Shown here in pieces: positions 1-11,437 of a DNA stretch of 64,000 bases (its first letter is position 1; every line of letters starts with the position of its first letter). A program made the position numbers and the translations under genes. The notes beneath the pieces were generated by a model. That model ran no database searches. It was not told where the DNA came from and worked only from the letters and a program-made list of their open reading frames with translations. Source of the stretch: Heterostelium album PN500 (taxonomy: Eukaryota > Evosea > Eumycetozoa > Acytosteliales > Acytosteliaceae); NCBI RefSeq assembly GCF_000004825.1, contig NW_008805086.1, positions 837,410 through 901,409 of the forward strand. Reading direction: 5' to 3'.

Positions 1-966
1 AGTTGTATAGGGAAAGAGTCCATCAACAAAAAAAAATAAAATCTACCAATACACATAACCATTTATTCAATGATATATAATATATTTTCACTACAGATTA
101 TCCTAATATACTCAAATAAGTATTAAATAAAAACTTAGACATAATATATATCAATAAGATATATTTTTAGTCTCTGTTTTTTTAAAAACAGCTTATTAGT
201 GGAAAAATTTTAAATTAAAACAACATCACATCAGATTCTTTTTTATTAAAATTATTCAATCAAGTTATGTTTTATAATTAATTAATAATAATTCAAAACT
301 AAAAATTGAACATCTACTATACACCATAAAAAAAAAACAAACCTGAAATAGCGAGCAACTTGGCTGTTTACTAATGAAAAACTATTTTGTGACTGCAGAA
401 CACCATTTTTGATCTTTTGTATTTCAATCTTACTTTTTATGGAACTTTTTCTAAAAATATCCTTTTAGTAGTATACCCTTCAAAGTTTCCATATGTATTT
501 AAATAACCACAGATTAGGATTTAAAATTTAAATGAAATCAAAAAAAAAATCAAGAATTAAATGAAATAATAACAAGTGAAAAAGTTTTCTTTGTTTGTTG
601 GAAAGGCTCTAAAAATTTTGTTTAAATAAATAAAAAACTATATTCAAAAATGTATTATTTTTTTTTTTTTGTAAAAAACTTCAAAAACAAAAGATTTGTG
701 TGATCGGAAAGGTTTCTCCTTAAATCTTAATTAACTCAACTTTCAATGCTACCTAATAAATAACACAAAAAAAATAAAAGGTTACAAAATTTTGATAATT
801 TAGAGCAAAAACATTAATTTTCATTTTGTTTTTTTTTTTTGAAAATATTTTAATATTAAAATTGGTTATATTAATTTATTTATTTAAAGATTTTTTTTGT
901 TTTTTTCTATCAACAATCAATATCTATTAATTTATTTATTAAAACACTTATTAGATCTCAAAAAGA
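1..966. other. AT-rich intergenic region
   Basis: Very A+T-rich DNA with homopolymeric A and T runs and no long open frame. It lies upstream of the ABC ATPase gene and presumably contains its promoter. No specific element could be identified. Confidence 0.6.
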
Positions 967-2166
967 ATGCAAAAAAAACAATTTAAAGAAGTCGTAGTGG
1001 AAGTAAAACATGTTTCAAAACGTATGTAAATTTAGTTAACTATTTACTATTAGTGAATTGCTATGGTAGTTATACTTGATGATGATGATGATGATGATGA
1101 TTATGATGTTGACCAAACCATTCAATCATTCATTATATACACACACAGACTATAAGATATTCGGTAGAGAAGATACAGTTAAAGCATTGAACGATATACA
1201 TCTAGCAAATGATGCCGAACTACAGCCAGTAAGGAGAGGTGAATTCGTAATGTTACGTGGACCATCCGGTGGTGGTAAAACATCACTTCTCAATCTACTG
1301 GGAACAATCGATAGAGCTACAGAAGGTGTTATTGGTAAGTAGTTGTAGTAATAGTAATAGTAGTAGTGGTGGAGACATCTGTTTATAGATTTCTTACTAT
1401 AATTAAATTAAAGTTTAATATGAATGAATGTATTAATTAATGTAATCAATTTATCTATCATTTTTTTTATTAGAATTATTTTCAAGTCCGATCACACCAG
1501 AGTCATCTGATGAATATTTAGCAAAACTAAGATTAGAAAAGATTGGTTTCGTTTTCCAGACATTCAACTTACTCGCGACAATGTCTGCCTATGAAAATGT
1601 AGAACTACCTATGATCATCTTGGGAAAGTTAAAACCAGAACAAAGAAAGAAGAGAGCTATTGAATTATTAACATGTATGTTGCTTGTAATAACAATAATA
1701 TTAATAATAACATACATACGTAATATAGAGAATCGTAACGATGTTATGTTATGTTATGTTAATGATTAGTTTAGTTTAACAATTTATTAATGTTTAATTA
1801 GTGGTTGGATTACAAGATAGATTGGATCATTTGCCGTCGGAGTTATCTGGTGGTGAACAACAGAGAGTAACCATTGCACGCGCTTTGGCAAACGAACCAG
1901 AAATTCTACTGCTGGACGAACCTACAGGTGATCTCGATACAAAGAATACAGTAGAGGTTATGGATTTACTGTTGGATCTCAATCTAAAGTTAAAGACTAC
2001 TTGCATCATGGTGACACATAACCCTGACATTGAATGCTATGCAGATCGTATTCTCTATCTTGCCGACGGTGTATTCGAGAAACAAGCAATCAACATCGAA
2101 CAAACAAGATTAGATTACGATAAATACATTGAATATCTAAATGCTCAAACTCATGGAACTCATTAA
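967..2166 (+). CDS. ABC transporter ATP-binding protein (LolD/MacB-type, ABCH-like)
   Basis: Four exons fit one frame: 967-1021, 1149-1334, 1474-1674 and 1802-2166, giving about 268 residues. Exon 1 starts [18 protein letters not shown]. Exon 2 carries the Walker A motif GPSGGGKTS. Exon 3 carries the Q-loop (FVFQTFNLL). Exon 4 carries the ABC signature LSGGEQQR, Walker B ILLLDEP with D-loop, and the H-loop VTHN. The protein is a lone nucleotide-binding domain with no membrane span. It resembles bacterial LolD/MacB/FtsE ATPases and the small Dictyostelium ABCH group. Such ATPases hydrolyse ATP and must partner with a separate membrane subunit; none is seen in this window. Introns begin GTATGT or GTAAGT. 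The ATG-rich stretch at 1076-1110 (ATGATG repeats) lies in intron 1 and is not a start. The substrate cannot be told from sequence. Confidence 0.85.
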
Positions 2167-2341
2167 ATAGAACAAAAGATATAATAATACATAGATACAC
2201 ATAACACATTCCATTCTTTTTTTGTAAATAATATTAATAAATGTTAAAAAAAAAAAACAAAAAAGTAATTTTATTACTACTTCTACCTCTGCTACAACTA
2301 CTAATCTATTGTTTGATTCTTTGATTATTGTTTGTTTATTA

Positions 2342-3025
2342 TTATGCAAAGTTCTTTCTTATATAGTTTTTAATTGCATCGAAACCATTGTCACTAACAA
2401 CCAATACTTTCTTGGCTTCCGATGCCCACATGTAGAATGACAGATCTTTAGCATACTGTAGAGTCATATTGAATGATTCCTGTGTTGGGAATGAATCAAA
2501 GAGTACTGCTTTCTTGTAGAGAATTCTATTTCTTTCATTCTCCCAAATTCTAATCTGTTCGAATACAATCTCTGGTGCACCGACCTTCAGCATATTTGGA
2601 TGTCCGTTTTGTTTAATGAAATCTACAATCTATTTAATTAATTAATGATTTATATTAGTATAAATCATAAATTATTATTATTAATAATAATAATAATAAT
2701 AATACAATAAAGTAGTAAATATTACATACTTGATCAGCAGTGATACCATGTAAGAAAGCAGTTCTTATACTCTCTCTTGTTAGGATACCGACTGATAGAT
2801 TCGGTAGTCTGTAGAGCATCTTTACAAACAGACTCAGCAGTGATATCTGTAGTGACGATGCAGTGTATGCATAGATTCTAAAGTTTGTCTCCAATATAAT
2901 ATAACCTTGTTCCTTTTGTGTGTTTGACATCTCTTTTGCAAGATCTTTAATTACAGTCACTGTTTTACCTGTCGTCAAAGATATAATTAATCTAGTTGGA
3001 TAGAATATCTCTGATTTCTCCTACA

Positions 3026-3107
<82 letters not shown>

Positions 3108-4400
3108 TAAACATTAATTAATAACTATCATTCTTTGAAGACAAATAATAACTTTTACTTACAGATCTTATATAAACTAATCCAAATTGTCTTAGATCGA
3201 ATAATAAACTCTTTTCATCTTCTGTTAGATCATTTACATAGTATGCACTTCCAAGTGATAAGAAACTAAGTTTAAACAAGAATGCCAATGCATCTCTTCT
3301 TGATTTACCTCTTGTCTATATATATATATATTAAAATGATGTATTAATATTAATATTAAGATATATCATTGTTTAAATGTAATGTAATATATGTACCTCT
3401 AATGAATTTAAATAAACAATAATCAATGTCCATATTTGTGTATAAATATCTTTTAAAAGGAATTTAAAACCTTCACTTGTAATCACCATTGATCCATCAT
3501 TCCTAAATAGTTAATATAATAATGTAATAATGTAATAATGTAATAATGTTAGTGAATATAATATTATTATCTAAACAATGTTATTTGTTATCTAATTACA
3601 ATTTCGTAAGATTTGATAGTGCCAATAGATCAGCAATTAGTTCAGGTGGTGTTTCACTGTCGTCCGATAAGAAATAGAGTACTTTCTCCCATTGACTCTT
3701 TGAATAGCTATCTAATTGATCTACACTCATCTGTAAGTTAGGTTCTACTCTTTCAACTGCTGATACAACTACATTTTTCCTATAATAATAATAATAATCA
3801 TAATATAGAGCGATTAATATAAAGTAAAGTTAATTAAACTAATGTCCAGACATCTTGTATTCTTATTCTTACATATTCGTTATAGATTCCTTTATATTCG
3901 ATTGAAATCTTTTATTTAAATGATATTTATCACTATATATAGTGTTTAGTTTAGTTTTGTTCGTTAGTTATATTGTTATTATAAGATAGTTTAAGATTAG
4001 CTAAAGATATAATATGATGATGATAACAAACTCTTGTTTAATTAGAATCTTTAGATCCTCTAGTCTTTCCAATGATTCTAAATGTGTTTGTTTGTTTGAC
4101 TGCGCTGTCCATGATGATACATTGTTTACTTGTATACTCTCAATCAATAGCATCTTTAATATATATTGTTTACATCTTGGTGGTAATGACCTAAATAGTC
4201 AAAAGAATCAATACGATTATTAATCATTTATTTATTTATTTTAATATCTATATATTTATTATATAACGATCATTATTATTCAATCAATTGTCATTCTAAC
4301 TATCTTCTTACCGTAATATAGCTTGACATGTAAATGTATCACTATATAATTCTTCTAAATCATTTCTAGATAGTGATGATAAATATTGAAATATCTTCAT
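2342..4400 (-). CDS. gtf2h4: TFIIH basal transcription factor subunit 4 (p52/Tfb2)
   Basis: The reverse strand encodes p52, the TFIIH core subunit that anchors and stimulates the XPB helicase in transcription initiation and nucleotide-excision repair. The start at 4400 opens MKIFQYLSSLSRNDLEELY. Exon 1 ends at 4312 and exon 2 begins at 4190. The p52 signature is in the C-terminal half: NFRIYAYTASSLQISLLSLF, then LYRLPNLSVGILTRES, then HGITADQ. The final exon has NGHPNMLK, the block around EQIRIWENERNRILY, and the end NYIRKNFA. These align in order with the human GTF2H4 C-terminal region that contacts XPB. At least eight exons are interrupted by AT-rich introns, one containing a long TTA microsatellite. 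The boundary between exons 2 and 3 was not resolved. It is tail-to-tail with the ABC ATPase gene, about 175 bp away. Confidence 0.85.
3026..3105. repeat. (TTA)n microsatellite in gtf2h4 intron
   Basis: About 26 perfect TTA units sit in an intron of the TFIIH p52 gene. Triplet repeats of this kind are typical of dictyostelid genomes. Confidence 0.95.
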
Positions 4401-4629
4401 TGAAATTTATTCTATATGATTCTAATCGAATAATAAATAAACAAATACAATATTTCTTTATCACCAACTAACTATCTACAAGTTTGAAAAATAGATAATG
4501 ATCATTGCCAATTTAAATTGTTTTAACCAAAATTAAAAAAAAAAACAGAACTTTAAAAAAAGAGAGTTATTATTTTTCTTTTTAACTTTTTTACCTTTTT
4601 TTTTATATATAATCAACATATAAATTTAA

Positions 4630-4790
4630 ATGACAATAAACATTACGAATTTATTATTATTGATATTTGTCATCGTTTCTATTTCATTTTCTTTTGGATA
4701 TCGAAATTATCCCATTCTATTATGAAAATAACATCAAGAGTACTTCTTGCACCCGATGAATATGGAACACCTGGAATCCTATTAGAGTAG
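4630..4790 (+). pseudogene. Truncated copy of the PDI-like secreted protein gene at 9630
   Basis: The ATG at 4630 opens a signal-peptide-like stretch (MTINITNLLLLIFVIVSISF) followed by RNYPILL and then stop codons. Directly after comes SRVLLAPDEYGTPGILLE in an open frame. The intact gene at 9630 has RNTPILL and ILLASDEYGAPGIP separated by about 70 further residues. The downstream DNA also matches: both copies are followed by an ACTTTTTGATTAAAAA-like or CTTTTTGATTAAAAA stretch. This copy has therefore lost the middle of its first thioredoxin-like domain and is broken. No clear remnant of the second exon was found downstream. Confidence 0.75.
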
Positions 4791-5246
4791 AACTTTTATT
4801 ACTTTTTGATTAAAAATCATCACTAATCAAACAATCAAATTTCAAATTATTGTATTGCTGATGTTTTTAAAGAAGAATCAAATATATACTCTTTGACCAA
4901 AGCAAAGCATTATTCAATATTCCAAATGTAATAAAAATATATATTTATTTTTAATTTAATTTAAAAATTATTAATTTATTATTTAATCTGATGAAATATA
5001 ATATCTAATAACATTATTTAAAAACCAATAGCATTTATTATTATTAAAATTATTAATAATATTATTATTTTTAAAATTTTATTATCATTAGATGGATTTA
5101 ATAAAATCTAATATTTTGTTGTTTTTTTTACCTGTTTATCTATTGTTTTTAGTATTAGAAAAAATTTTTAAAATAAAATTGTTATGCTATGAATCAAGCC
5201 GTAAGTATTGAAATTTCTCTAATACAATATTTAAATATTTCATACA

Positions 5247-5694
5247 ATGTCTAACAATTTTGAAGATTCTTTAGATTTCGAGATTAGATTTTTAAATAGT
5301 TCTTTAAATATTAATAATAAATTATTAATTTTAAATATATTAAAAAAATATTCTACCTTCACTCTAAAAGACTTTATGAGGGGAAATGAAATTGGAGCTA
5401 TCGATCCACCTTTCTTCAACCAAGTGGTAGAAGGAGAGAATTATTCTTTTCATTTTTCTTCTTTCGAGGTAAAAGAAAAACTATTCTTTTTTTTCATGAA
5501 AATGGTATGTATAGATTGATATCTTTTCATTTTTAAAATCATAAGTAATAACATCATTTTTTCAATAGATATAGGAGATCAAGTTTTTCAACAAGGAAAT
5601 ATTCTTTTTGATTATAAAACAAAAAATAGTTCCAATTGGAAAAGAATTCGCCAGATTAGCTTCGCAATATAACAAATATTCAACTCAAACTTAG
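5247..5694 (+). CDS. Small hypothetical protein, two exons
   Basis: Exon 1 (5247-5504) opens MSNNFEDSLDFEIRFLNSS. A GTATGT donor at 5505 and a TATAG acceptor ending at 5574 join it in frame to exon 2 (5575-5694), which ends SQYNKYSTQT. The spliced product is 125 residues. Without splicing the frame runs only a few codons into the intron. There is no signal peptide or recognised domain. The sequence is rich in Phe, Asn and Lys, with a KEKLFFFFMKM stretch near the splice. Codon use is AT-rich. It could be a lineage-specific gene or a decayed fragment; expression evidence would decide. Confidence 0.45.
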
Positions 5695-6042
5695 TCTCAA
5701 TAACAAAATTCTATATATTAATAAACAAAAATTATTAGTATCTTTTCATTGCTTCCACTATTATATCATCCTCTAAATTTATTTTTTTAATAAAAGATGA
5801 GAGAAAAGTTTTCTCTCTTGAAAAATTTTAAAATTCAAAGAATGAAGGAGATGTGAGATTCTTGATAATTTTGAAAGGAAAGTTTAACATAGATAAACAA
5901 GATTAGATACAAATAGTTTAAGAGAGTTTTAACTAAAAAATTAAATTAGGAATACTTTAAATCTTGATTAATTTATTATTACAAATATTTATTTTTATTT
6001 TATTTCAAATTTAGTAGATTTGTTTATATTACCATGTGGTTG
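5695..6042. other. Intergenic region between two convergent genes
   Basis: AT-rich spacer holding the 3' ends of the small hypothetical gene (+) and the Beclin gene (-). It contains no open frame or RNA gene that I can recognise. Confidence 0.6.
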
Positions 6043-8850
6043 TTAAGTTGATAGAATAGATGATGGTTGTTTTGGTGAGTTATTATTATTATTGTTATTG
6101 ATTGAATCAATTGAAACATTATCATTGTTATTACTATTATTGTTGTTTGTAAAGTTATTGTTATTGTTATTGTTGTTGCTGTTGATTGATGATGGTGGTG
6201 TTGATACATTACTTTGTTGATTTAATGAAGATGGTGATGAAGATTGTGAGTTGTTAGAGGCAGCTGCATTCGACGACGACGATGATGCAGGTCTTTTTAT
6301 GTTGATATTCATTGGTTGAGTCGATTCGTTCTTTGCGACCCAGGACAACAGCCATTTCAAGTTGGTCAGCATGTATTTCAATGCTTTCGTCCAGGTATCC
6401 TCGTCGGTGAATTGCATCTTTATCAACATCCTATTGATATAACCATTCTCAATGGTATACGGCACTTCAAAGTCGGGATCGTGAACGGTCTTCACATGGT
6501 CGGTCAGTTCCTTCAGACACTGCAGGAACGACACCATTCCATTGTCGAATCGACCGTACCAAAACAGCCGACCCAACGAAATATCGCTGGAACCATAGAG
6601 CTCGTAGACCGCTTTGTTCACGATATCCTCGATTTTCGAAGTCGAGCCATTCGGTATCAGTTTGAACTGCTTGAATTTGTAGTTCAAGCGCTTCGCCAGG
6701 TTGTCCAACAGCGAAATCGCCAGTCCCCAAGCGGAATTGATTTCATTCCACTCGACCGGTTGCGATTGCAGCCGACCGAGACGCAATCCATTGATAGTAC
6801 CGAAATGTCCGTCGTACCAAAGGTGGAATGCGTCGTTGAGGATGTTTGTTTCTTTGAGTCGTCGGAGCTTGTCAATGGCGACGCCAGTCTGAGTGACAAT
6901 CGACGCCTGGTCGTCTATCAGACGGTTGGCATCGCGTTGGTGCTCCGAGTAGCTGCTCCAGTAGCGCTGTTCCAGGAGGTCGAGTTGCTCTTTGCGACGC
7001 GCCAGATCGTTGGCGATGTTCGAGAGGTAGGTACGGTCGCGCTGAGTTCTCTCCAACGCACCGAAATAGAATCGTTCCTCCTCCTCCAGCTTTGCAATCT
7101 GCTTGTCCAACGCAGCCAGATCGTAGCCACTGCTATCTCTATGCAGAGAATCCAACGTACACTGATAGGCTTCAATCTCGTCGACAATCTCCTTAGTCTC
7201 CAGCTCCAACTCGCCCGTAGTCAACTTTGCACACTCCATACACATCGGAAAGTCTGTATTAATCAACTCTGTTATCAATCTAAATAGTGAAGTTGCTTGA
7301 TGATATTTCAATGATCCTGTAGTATTATTATTACTGTTACTATTATTACTGTTATTTATTAATGGTGGTGAACCAATTGGTGATACAACATTACTTGACA
7401 ATGTCATTGAGCTATTACCATTGTTACTGTTATTATTATATTGATGTTGTTGTAAAGGTGTATTTGGTGTTGTAATATAATGTTGTTGAATTGGTGGTGA
7501 CATTACACCACTATTATTATTACTATTATTACTATTATTGTTGTTATTTATTATTCTTTGTTGATAATGATGTTGATGTATATTGGATCCTGGTGGTGAC
7601 ATTGATAGTTCTATAGCTGATTGGTATTTAGGTAACGATGCTAAACTTTGAGATTTAGAGTTGGATCGCAAGTATTTCAGCTTTGACAGTGATTTTTGTT
7701 GTGGACTATGAATGATTCTGTTGTTGTTTGGTATGCTACTGCTACTGTTGTGTATGGGTGATGTCATACCCGAGCTACTGCTATTCTTTAGTGATTGTCT
7801 TGATGTGCTGCTAGATGATTTCAATGTCTTTCTATCTCTTTCTCTTTCTCTCTCTCTCTCGTTAGACTGTATCAATGCAATCGGTTCACCTTCATACGAT
7901 GAACTAGCAGAACTACCGATCATAGACATCATCTTTGGGTTAATAGTTTGACTCGTATGATGATTGTTACTATTACTATTACTATTGTTGTTGATTGTAG
8001 TTGCTGTTGCTGTTGTTATTGTTGACGATGAAGAAGTAGTAGAAGATAAAGAAGATGGAACACTCATTCTGTGTTGTGATAACGATCCGAATGAAGATGG
8101 TGATGTTCCTGTTACACTACTACTACTATTACTATTGTTGTTATTGTTATTATCATTATTAATGGCAATAGGTTGTTGCTGACCTACTTGTTGTGGTTGT
8201 TGTTGCTGTTGTTGTACTGCTTGTTGTTGTTGGTTATTTACTAGGTGTTGTAACTGAGGTTGACTTTGATGATGTTGATGATATTTAGCGAGTTGTGGAT
8301 CACGCTTTCTAAAGAGACCTGTTTTGAACTTTGTTAGGTGACCACCTCGATCGTTGTGTGACTGTGATATAGATGGATAGCTACTAAGTGTTGCCGATAG
8401 ATTAGATGAGGAAGAGTTACTAATTGTGTTGCTACTGTTATGGATGTTATTGTTATTGTTGTTGTTATTTCCAGATGCTGCAGAAGATTGTCTCATAATA
8501 GAAGCTAATGACTCTGTCTTTGCCAATATTTGATTTTGTGTTGTTGTTGTTGTTGTTGTCGATGATGAAGATGAACCTGTAGCACCTGTTGCTGTTGTTG
8601 GTGCAACCAACAGTTTCTCTTGTAATATCTTTACTAAACTTAAAATATCTTCATTATCTTTGATGAACAACATATATATATATATATATAAATAGGAAAG
8701 CAAACAAAGTTAATAACAACAAACAACAATGTTGGCGCAAACAAACAATCAAATGAACATACCTTTATCAATGAATATCGATTGATCTATTTCCAATAGA
8801 GATTCATGCAATTCCAATGGTTTAGAGCATTTCTGACAAAATAAATCCAT
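6043..8850 (-). CDS. atg6: Beclin 1 / Atg6 autophagy protein
   Basis: Beclin/Atg6 is a subunit of the Vps34 class III PI3-kinase complexes that start autophagosome formation and act in endosomal sorting. Exon 1 is 8763-8850 and exon 2 is 6043-8657; the frame is continuous and gives 900 residues. Exon 1 encodes the N-terminal CxxC pair (LFCQKCSKPLEL). Residues about 40-470 are low complexity, rich in Ser, Asn and Gln, with a run of Glu-Arg repeats. After that come the coiled coil (EEEERFYFGALERTQRDR) and the evolutionarily conserved domain: ILNDAFHLWYDGHFGTINGL, then RLGRLQSQPVEWNEINSAWG, then LKYMLTNLKWLLSWVAKNE. These match human Beclin 1 closely. It is twice the human length because of the insert and a roughly 75-residue Ser/Asn-rich tail. 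A possible upstream first exon at 9351-9420 is listed separately. Dictyostelium has Atg6A and Atg6B; I cannot say which this is. Confidence 0.92.
7831..7862. repeat. Pyrimidine-rich (TC)n tract inside the atg6 coding region
   Basis: A TC-rich simple repeat encodes alternating Glu and Arg on the reverse strand (ERERERERDR). The Beclin gene also carries several CAA/AAT-type triplet repeats coding for Gln and Asn runs. Confidence 0.85.
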
Positions 8851-9629
8851 CACTCACTTGCTTGCTTGTTCTTGCAGATCAACCATCTAAACTACTTTAC
8901 TTTACTTTACTACTAACTTCCACAATGATTGACTGTTTGTCTAACCTAACCTATGATATAATAATATATATCCTTATTTTGTTTTTTTTGCAAGTCTACA
9001 ATTTAAATAAGTGGGTGGGTGTTTGGTGTTTTATTTTATTTTATTTTTTGTATTTTTTTTTCGTATTTATTTTTGATATTTATTAACCAAAGTTTAGTTC
9101 AATTAAAACTACAAGTAGTCATAAATAAGTCTGAATGAATATTTATTTGGAAGATTTTTTTTAAATTTTTATTTTTTATTCCTTTTTTTGTAAGAATGAT
9201 TGGTTTTTTTACCAAAAAGTGAAATTAGTGCGAGAAAATGCTTTTTATGTGACTAAAAAAATTTTGTTAAAGTCAAAAATTACTATGGTAGATAAAAACA
9301 AATTTTTAAGTTTAATGAAATTAATAAAATTTTTAATAATAGTAACTTACCTGTCCTGATCTGAGTTTGTGGAAGTGATTTAGATTTTATGGAGCCAAAG
9401 AAAACGTAAACACTCGACATTTTACCGAAAGCTTTGTAGATAGACCAGGAATGACTGTTTTGATTGTATAGTGGACCTTGTTTCCCAAGATGCCAATGTT
9501 TCTACCTAAGAAGTAACAACCTAGGTAGTATATCAAATTAAATTTTTTAAATTTTTTTCTCTTCCAAAAATTAAATCAAGTTATTGTTCAAAATTTTCTT
9601 TTGCATTAAATTCATTATTATGTGTAAAA
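8851..9629. other. Divergent intergenic region between atg6 and the PDI-like gene
   Basis: AT-rich region upstream of both neighbours, with repeated ACTTTACTTT and TATTTTATTTT stretches. The only coding-like segment is the possible alternative first exon of atg6 at 9351-9420. Confidence 0.55.
9351..9420 (-). other. Candidate alternative first coding exon of atg6
   Basis: An ATG at 9420 starts MSSVYVFFGSIKSKSLPQTQ and the frame ends at a good GTAAGT donor (9349-9350). Splicing to an acceptor at 8853-8854 joins in frame with MDLFCQKC of Beclin and would add 24 residues. The intron would be about 500 bp, long for this window. The simpler model starts at 8850; only transcript data can choose. 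Confidence 0.3.
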
Positions 9630-10529
9630 ATGATAAATAAAATAAAGATTACAAGATTAATATCATTATCTATATTTTTCATCATTTCAATTTCACTTTG
9701 TCATGGACGTAATACTCCCATTTTATTAAATGAAACAAACTATAAACAATCAATTCTTGATTTAAAATCAAAGAATCAATCTGTTATCTTGCGATTATAT
9801 TGGGATAGCAATGGTGATCATTTGGTTGATAGACTAATACCATTCCCAGAGGTTGTTGTAAGAGGAATCGATTGCCGAGAGAATATAAAACTCTGTGAGA
9901 AAGTATCATTGGAAAAGAATCTATCAACGATCATACTTCTTGCATCCGATGAATATGGAGCACCTGGAATACCAATAAAGTATATATGAACAATATTATT
10001 CTTTTTGATTAAAAACCTACCACTACTAATTTAATAACTTTGATTAAGATTCCAAAGTAGAGATCAAAGAAATAAGGAGTTTGATGATCTAATTAGGGAA
10101 ATATTCAATATTTTAGGTATTCCAGTAAACATTGTAGAGTTGACATTGTCAAATGCTCAAGAGGTTGTTTATAACAGTAATAAATCAGTTCTTGTTCAAA
10201 TACACTACCAATGGAATAATTATGACAAATTTAATGTTCCAACATTTGAAAGATTATCAGCAAGGTATTCGAATGTTCCAAACTTTGTGGTTGCCAGAGC
10301 GAAATGTTGTCAGTTCGATGGTTGTCAATGTGATCAACTTGATATCGTTGGAAAATTATATAGTCAATCTATTATATTGCTCTACTCTGCGAAGCGACAA
10401 CAATGTATCATCTATAATGGTTATGTTTGTGAATCTACAATAAGTGAATTCATTCAAGATGAAATCGATGGAAATGAATTTAAATCTCATTATAATACTA
10501 CACTACTCTCAAATAACTATTACTGTTGA
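9630..10529 (+). CDS. Secreted PDI-like protein with thioredoxin-like fold but no CxxC
   Basis: Two exons, 9630-9979 and 10049-10529, give 276 residues. The N-terminus is a signal peptide (ITRLISLSIFFIISISLCHG). The second half reads like a PDI thioredoxin domain: SVLVQIHYQWNNYDK, then TFERLSARYSNVPNFVVARA, then a SIILLYSA strand and a YNG turn. At about residues 172-177, where PDI has WCGHCK, this protein has WNNYDK, so both catalytic cysteines are missing. A cysteine cluster (CCQFDGCQC) follows. The first half looks like a second, more diverged thioredoxin-like domain (VILRLYWDSNGD, also without CxxC). A role as a non-catalytic ER or secreted binding protein is inferred. A truncated sister copy lies 5 kb upstream. 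Assignment is by fold pattern, so moderate confidence. Confidence 0.6.
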
Positions 10530-10822
10530 TCATTATCTATAAATATATATTATTTTTAAACAATAATAAATTCAAATTGTTTTTTTCTTCTTTTTTAAAT
10601 ATATTTGGTACTCTAATATAAATATTATAGTTAAATATTTCTTTATTATTAAAGAAGTTATAAACATAAAAGAGCCAAAAAGTTAATATTTGTAATTTAT
10701 ATCTTTTTTAATAATCAAAATTTTTTTTATTAGACATTCCAAAATTTTAAGAATTAAGAAAACATTGAAATGATAGGCATTATTATTATTATCTGGTATG
10801 GCTCATTTTTTCACATTCTATT
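10530..10822. other. AT-rich spacer
   Basis: Spacer between the PDI-like gene and retroelement debris. No open frame or RNA gene was recognised. Confidence 0.6.
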
Positions 10823-11103
10823 TCAATGAGCACATCTATAGCTTTCTTCCAGCTCTTTAAGATAAGCGAATGCATCATCACACTCTTTACTTTTAATTAA
10901 ATTTAATAAAGGAATTTCAATAGATGACACATTCTTAATAAAACGTCGATAATAACCATCAAGCCCAATAAAAGATCTGACCTCGGTTCTAGAATCTTGG
11001 GTTTCTCCCAAGCTAATATAGATTTTATCTTGTCATGCATTGGTTTAATAACACTACGACCAACTACATGACCAAGGAAATCCATTTCTCTCTTAGCAAA
11101 TTT
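10823..11103 (-). mobile_element. Ty3/gypsy reverse transcriptase fragment, decayed
   Basis: The reverse strand has two overlapping partial frames that together cover the C-terminal part of a gypsy-type reverse transcriptase. The first has FAKREMDFLGHVVGRSVIKP and DKIKSILAWEKPK. A frameshift follows, then VRSFIGLDGYYRRFIKNVS. The order FLGHVVS...I.W..P....LRSFLGL..YYRRFI is typical of Ty3/gypsy elements such as Dictyostelium Skipper. There is no complete ORF, LTR or integrase here, so this is a dead fragment. Confidence 0.8.
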
Positions 11104-11107
11104 ACAT

Positions 11108-11240
11108 AGATGAAAGTAAAGAGTGTGATGATGCTTTCGCTTATCTTAAAGATCAGGGATCTAATGTCAATTATCTAGTGGCTCTCGATCTCCTCTACCA
11201 TTGTTCCAGGCCAACCGGATGGAAAACAATTGTACTTTTT
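11108..11240 (+). mobile_element. Opposite-strand gypsy fragment
   Basis: The forward strand from 11115 repeats 38 bases (one mismatch) that are also present in reverse orientation at 10854-10891. Both encode KECDDAFAYLK, a piece of the RT to RNase H region. Translation continues DQGSNVNYLVALDLLYHC without a clear family match. The two pieces form an inverted pair around the RT fragment. Confidence 0.6.
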
Positions 11241-11437
11241 AATTTACCTTCAACACAATATAAAACTAAAAGATTAATTATAAACTTATTGTTAAAATTG
11301 ATTAAAGCATGGCTGCTGAATATTAATTTTATTATTTACAAGATTTATATTACGTCGATTGATTTTAGTTTGAAAGTAATGATAAAAATATCGACATTAT
11401 GTGGAATTGTTTGTTCGTCTAATTGATTAACTATATC

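Noticed and set aside
1076-1148. ATG-repeat start (poly-Met) before the ABC ATPase
   Set aside because: It lies in intron 1; exon 1 at 967-1021 splices in frame and gives a normal ABC N-terminus.
6316-7287. 323-codon forward frame opposite Beclin
   Set aside because: Antisense of the conserved Beclin domain; composition mirrors the real gene and no family is recognisable.
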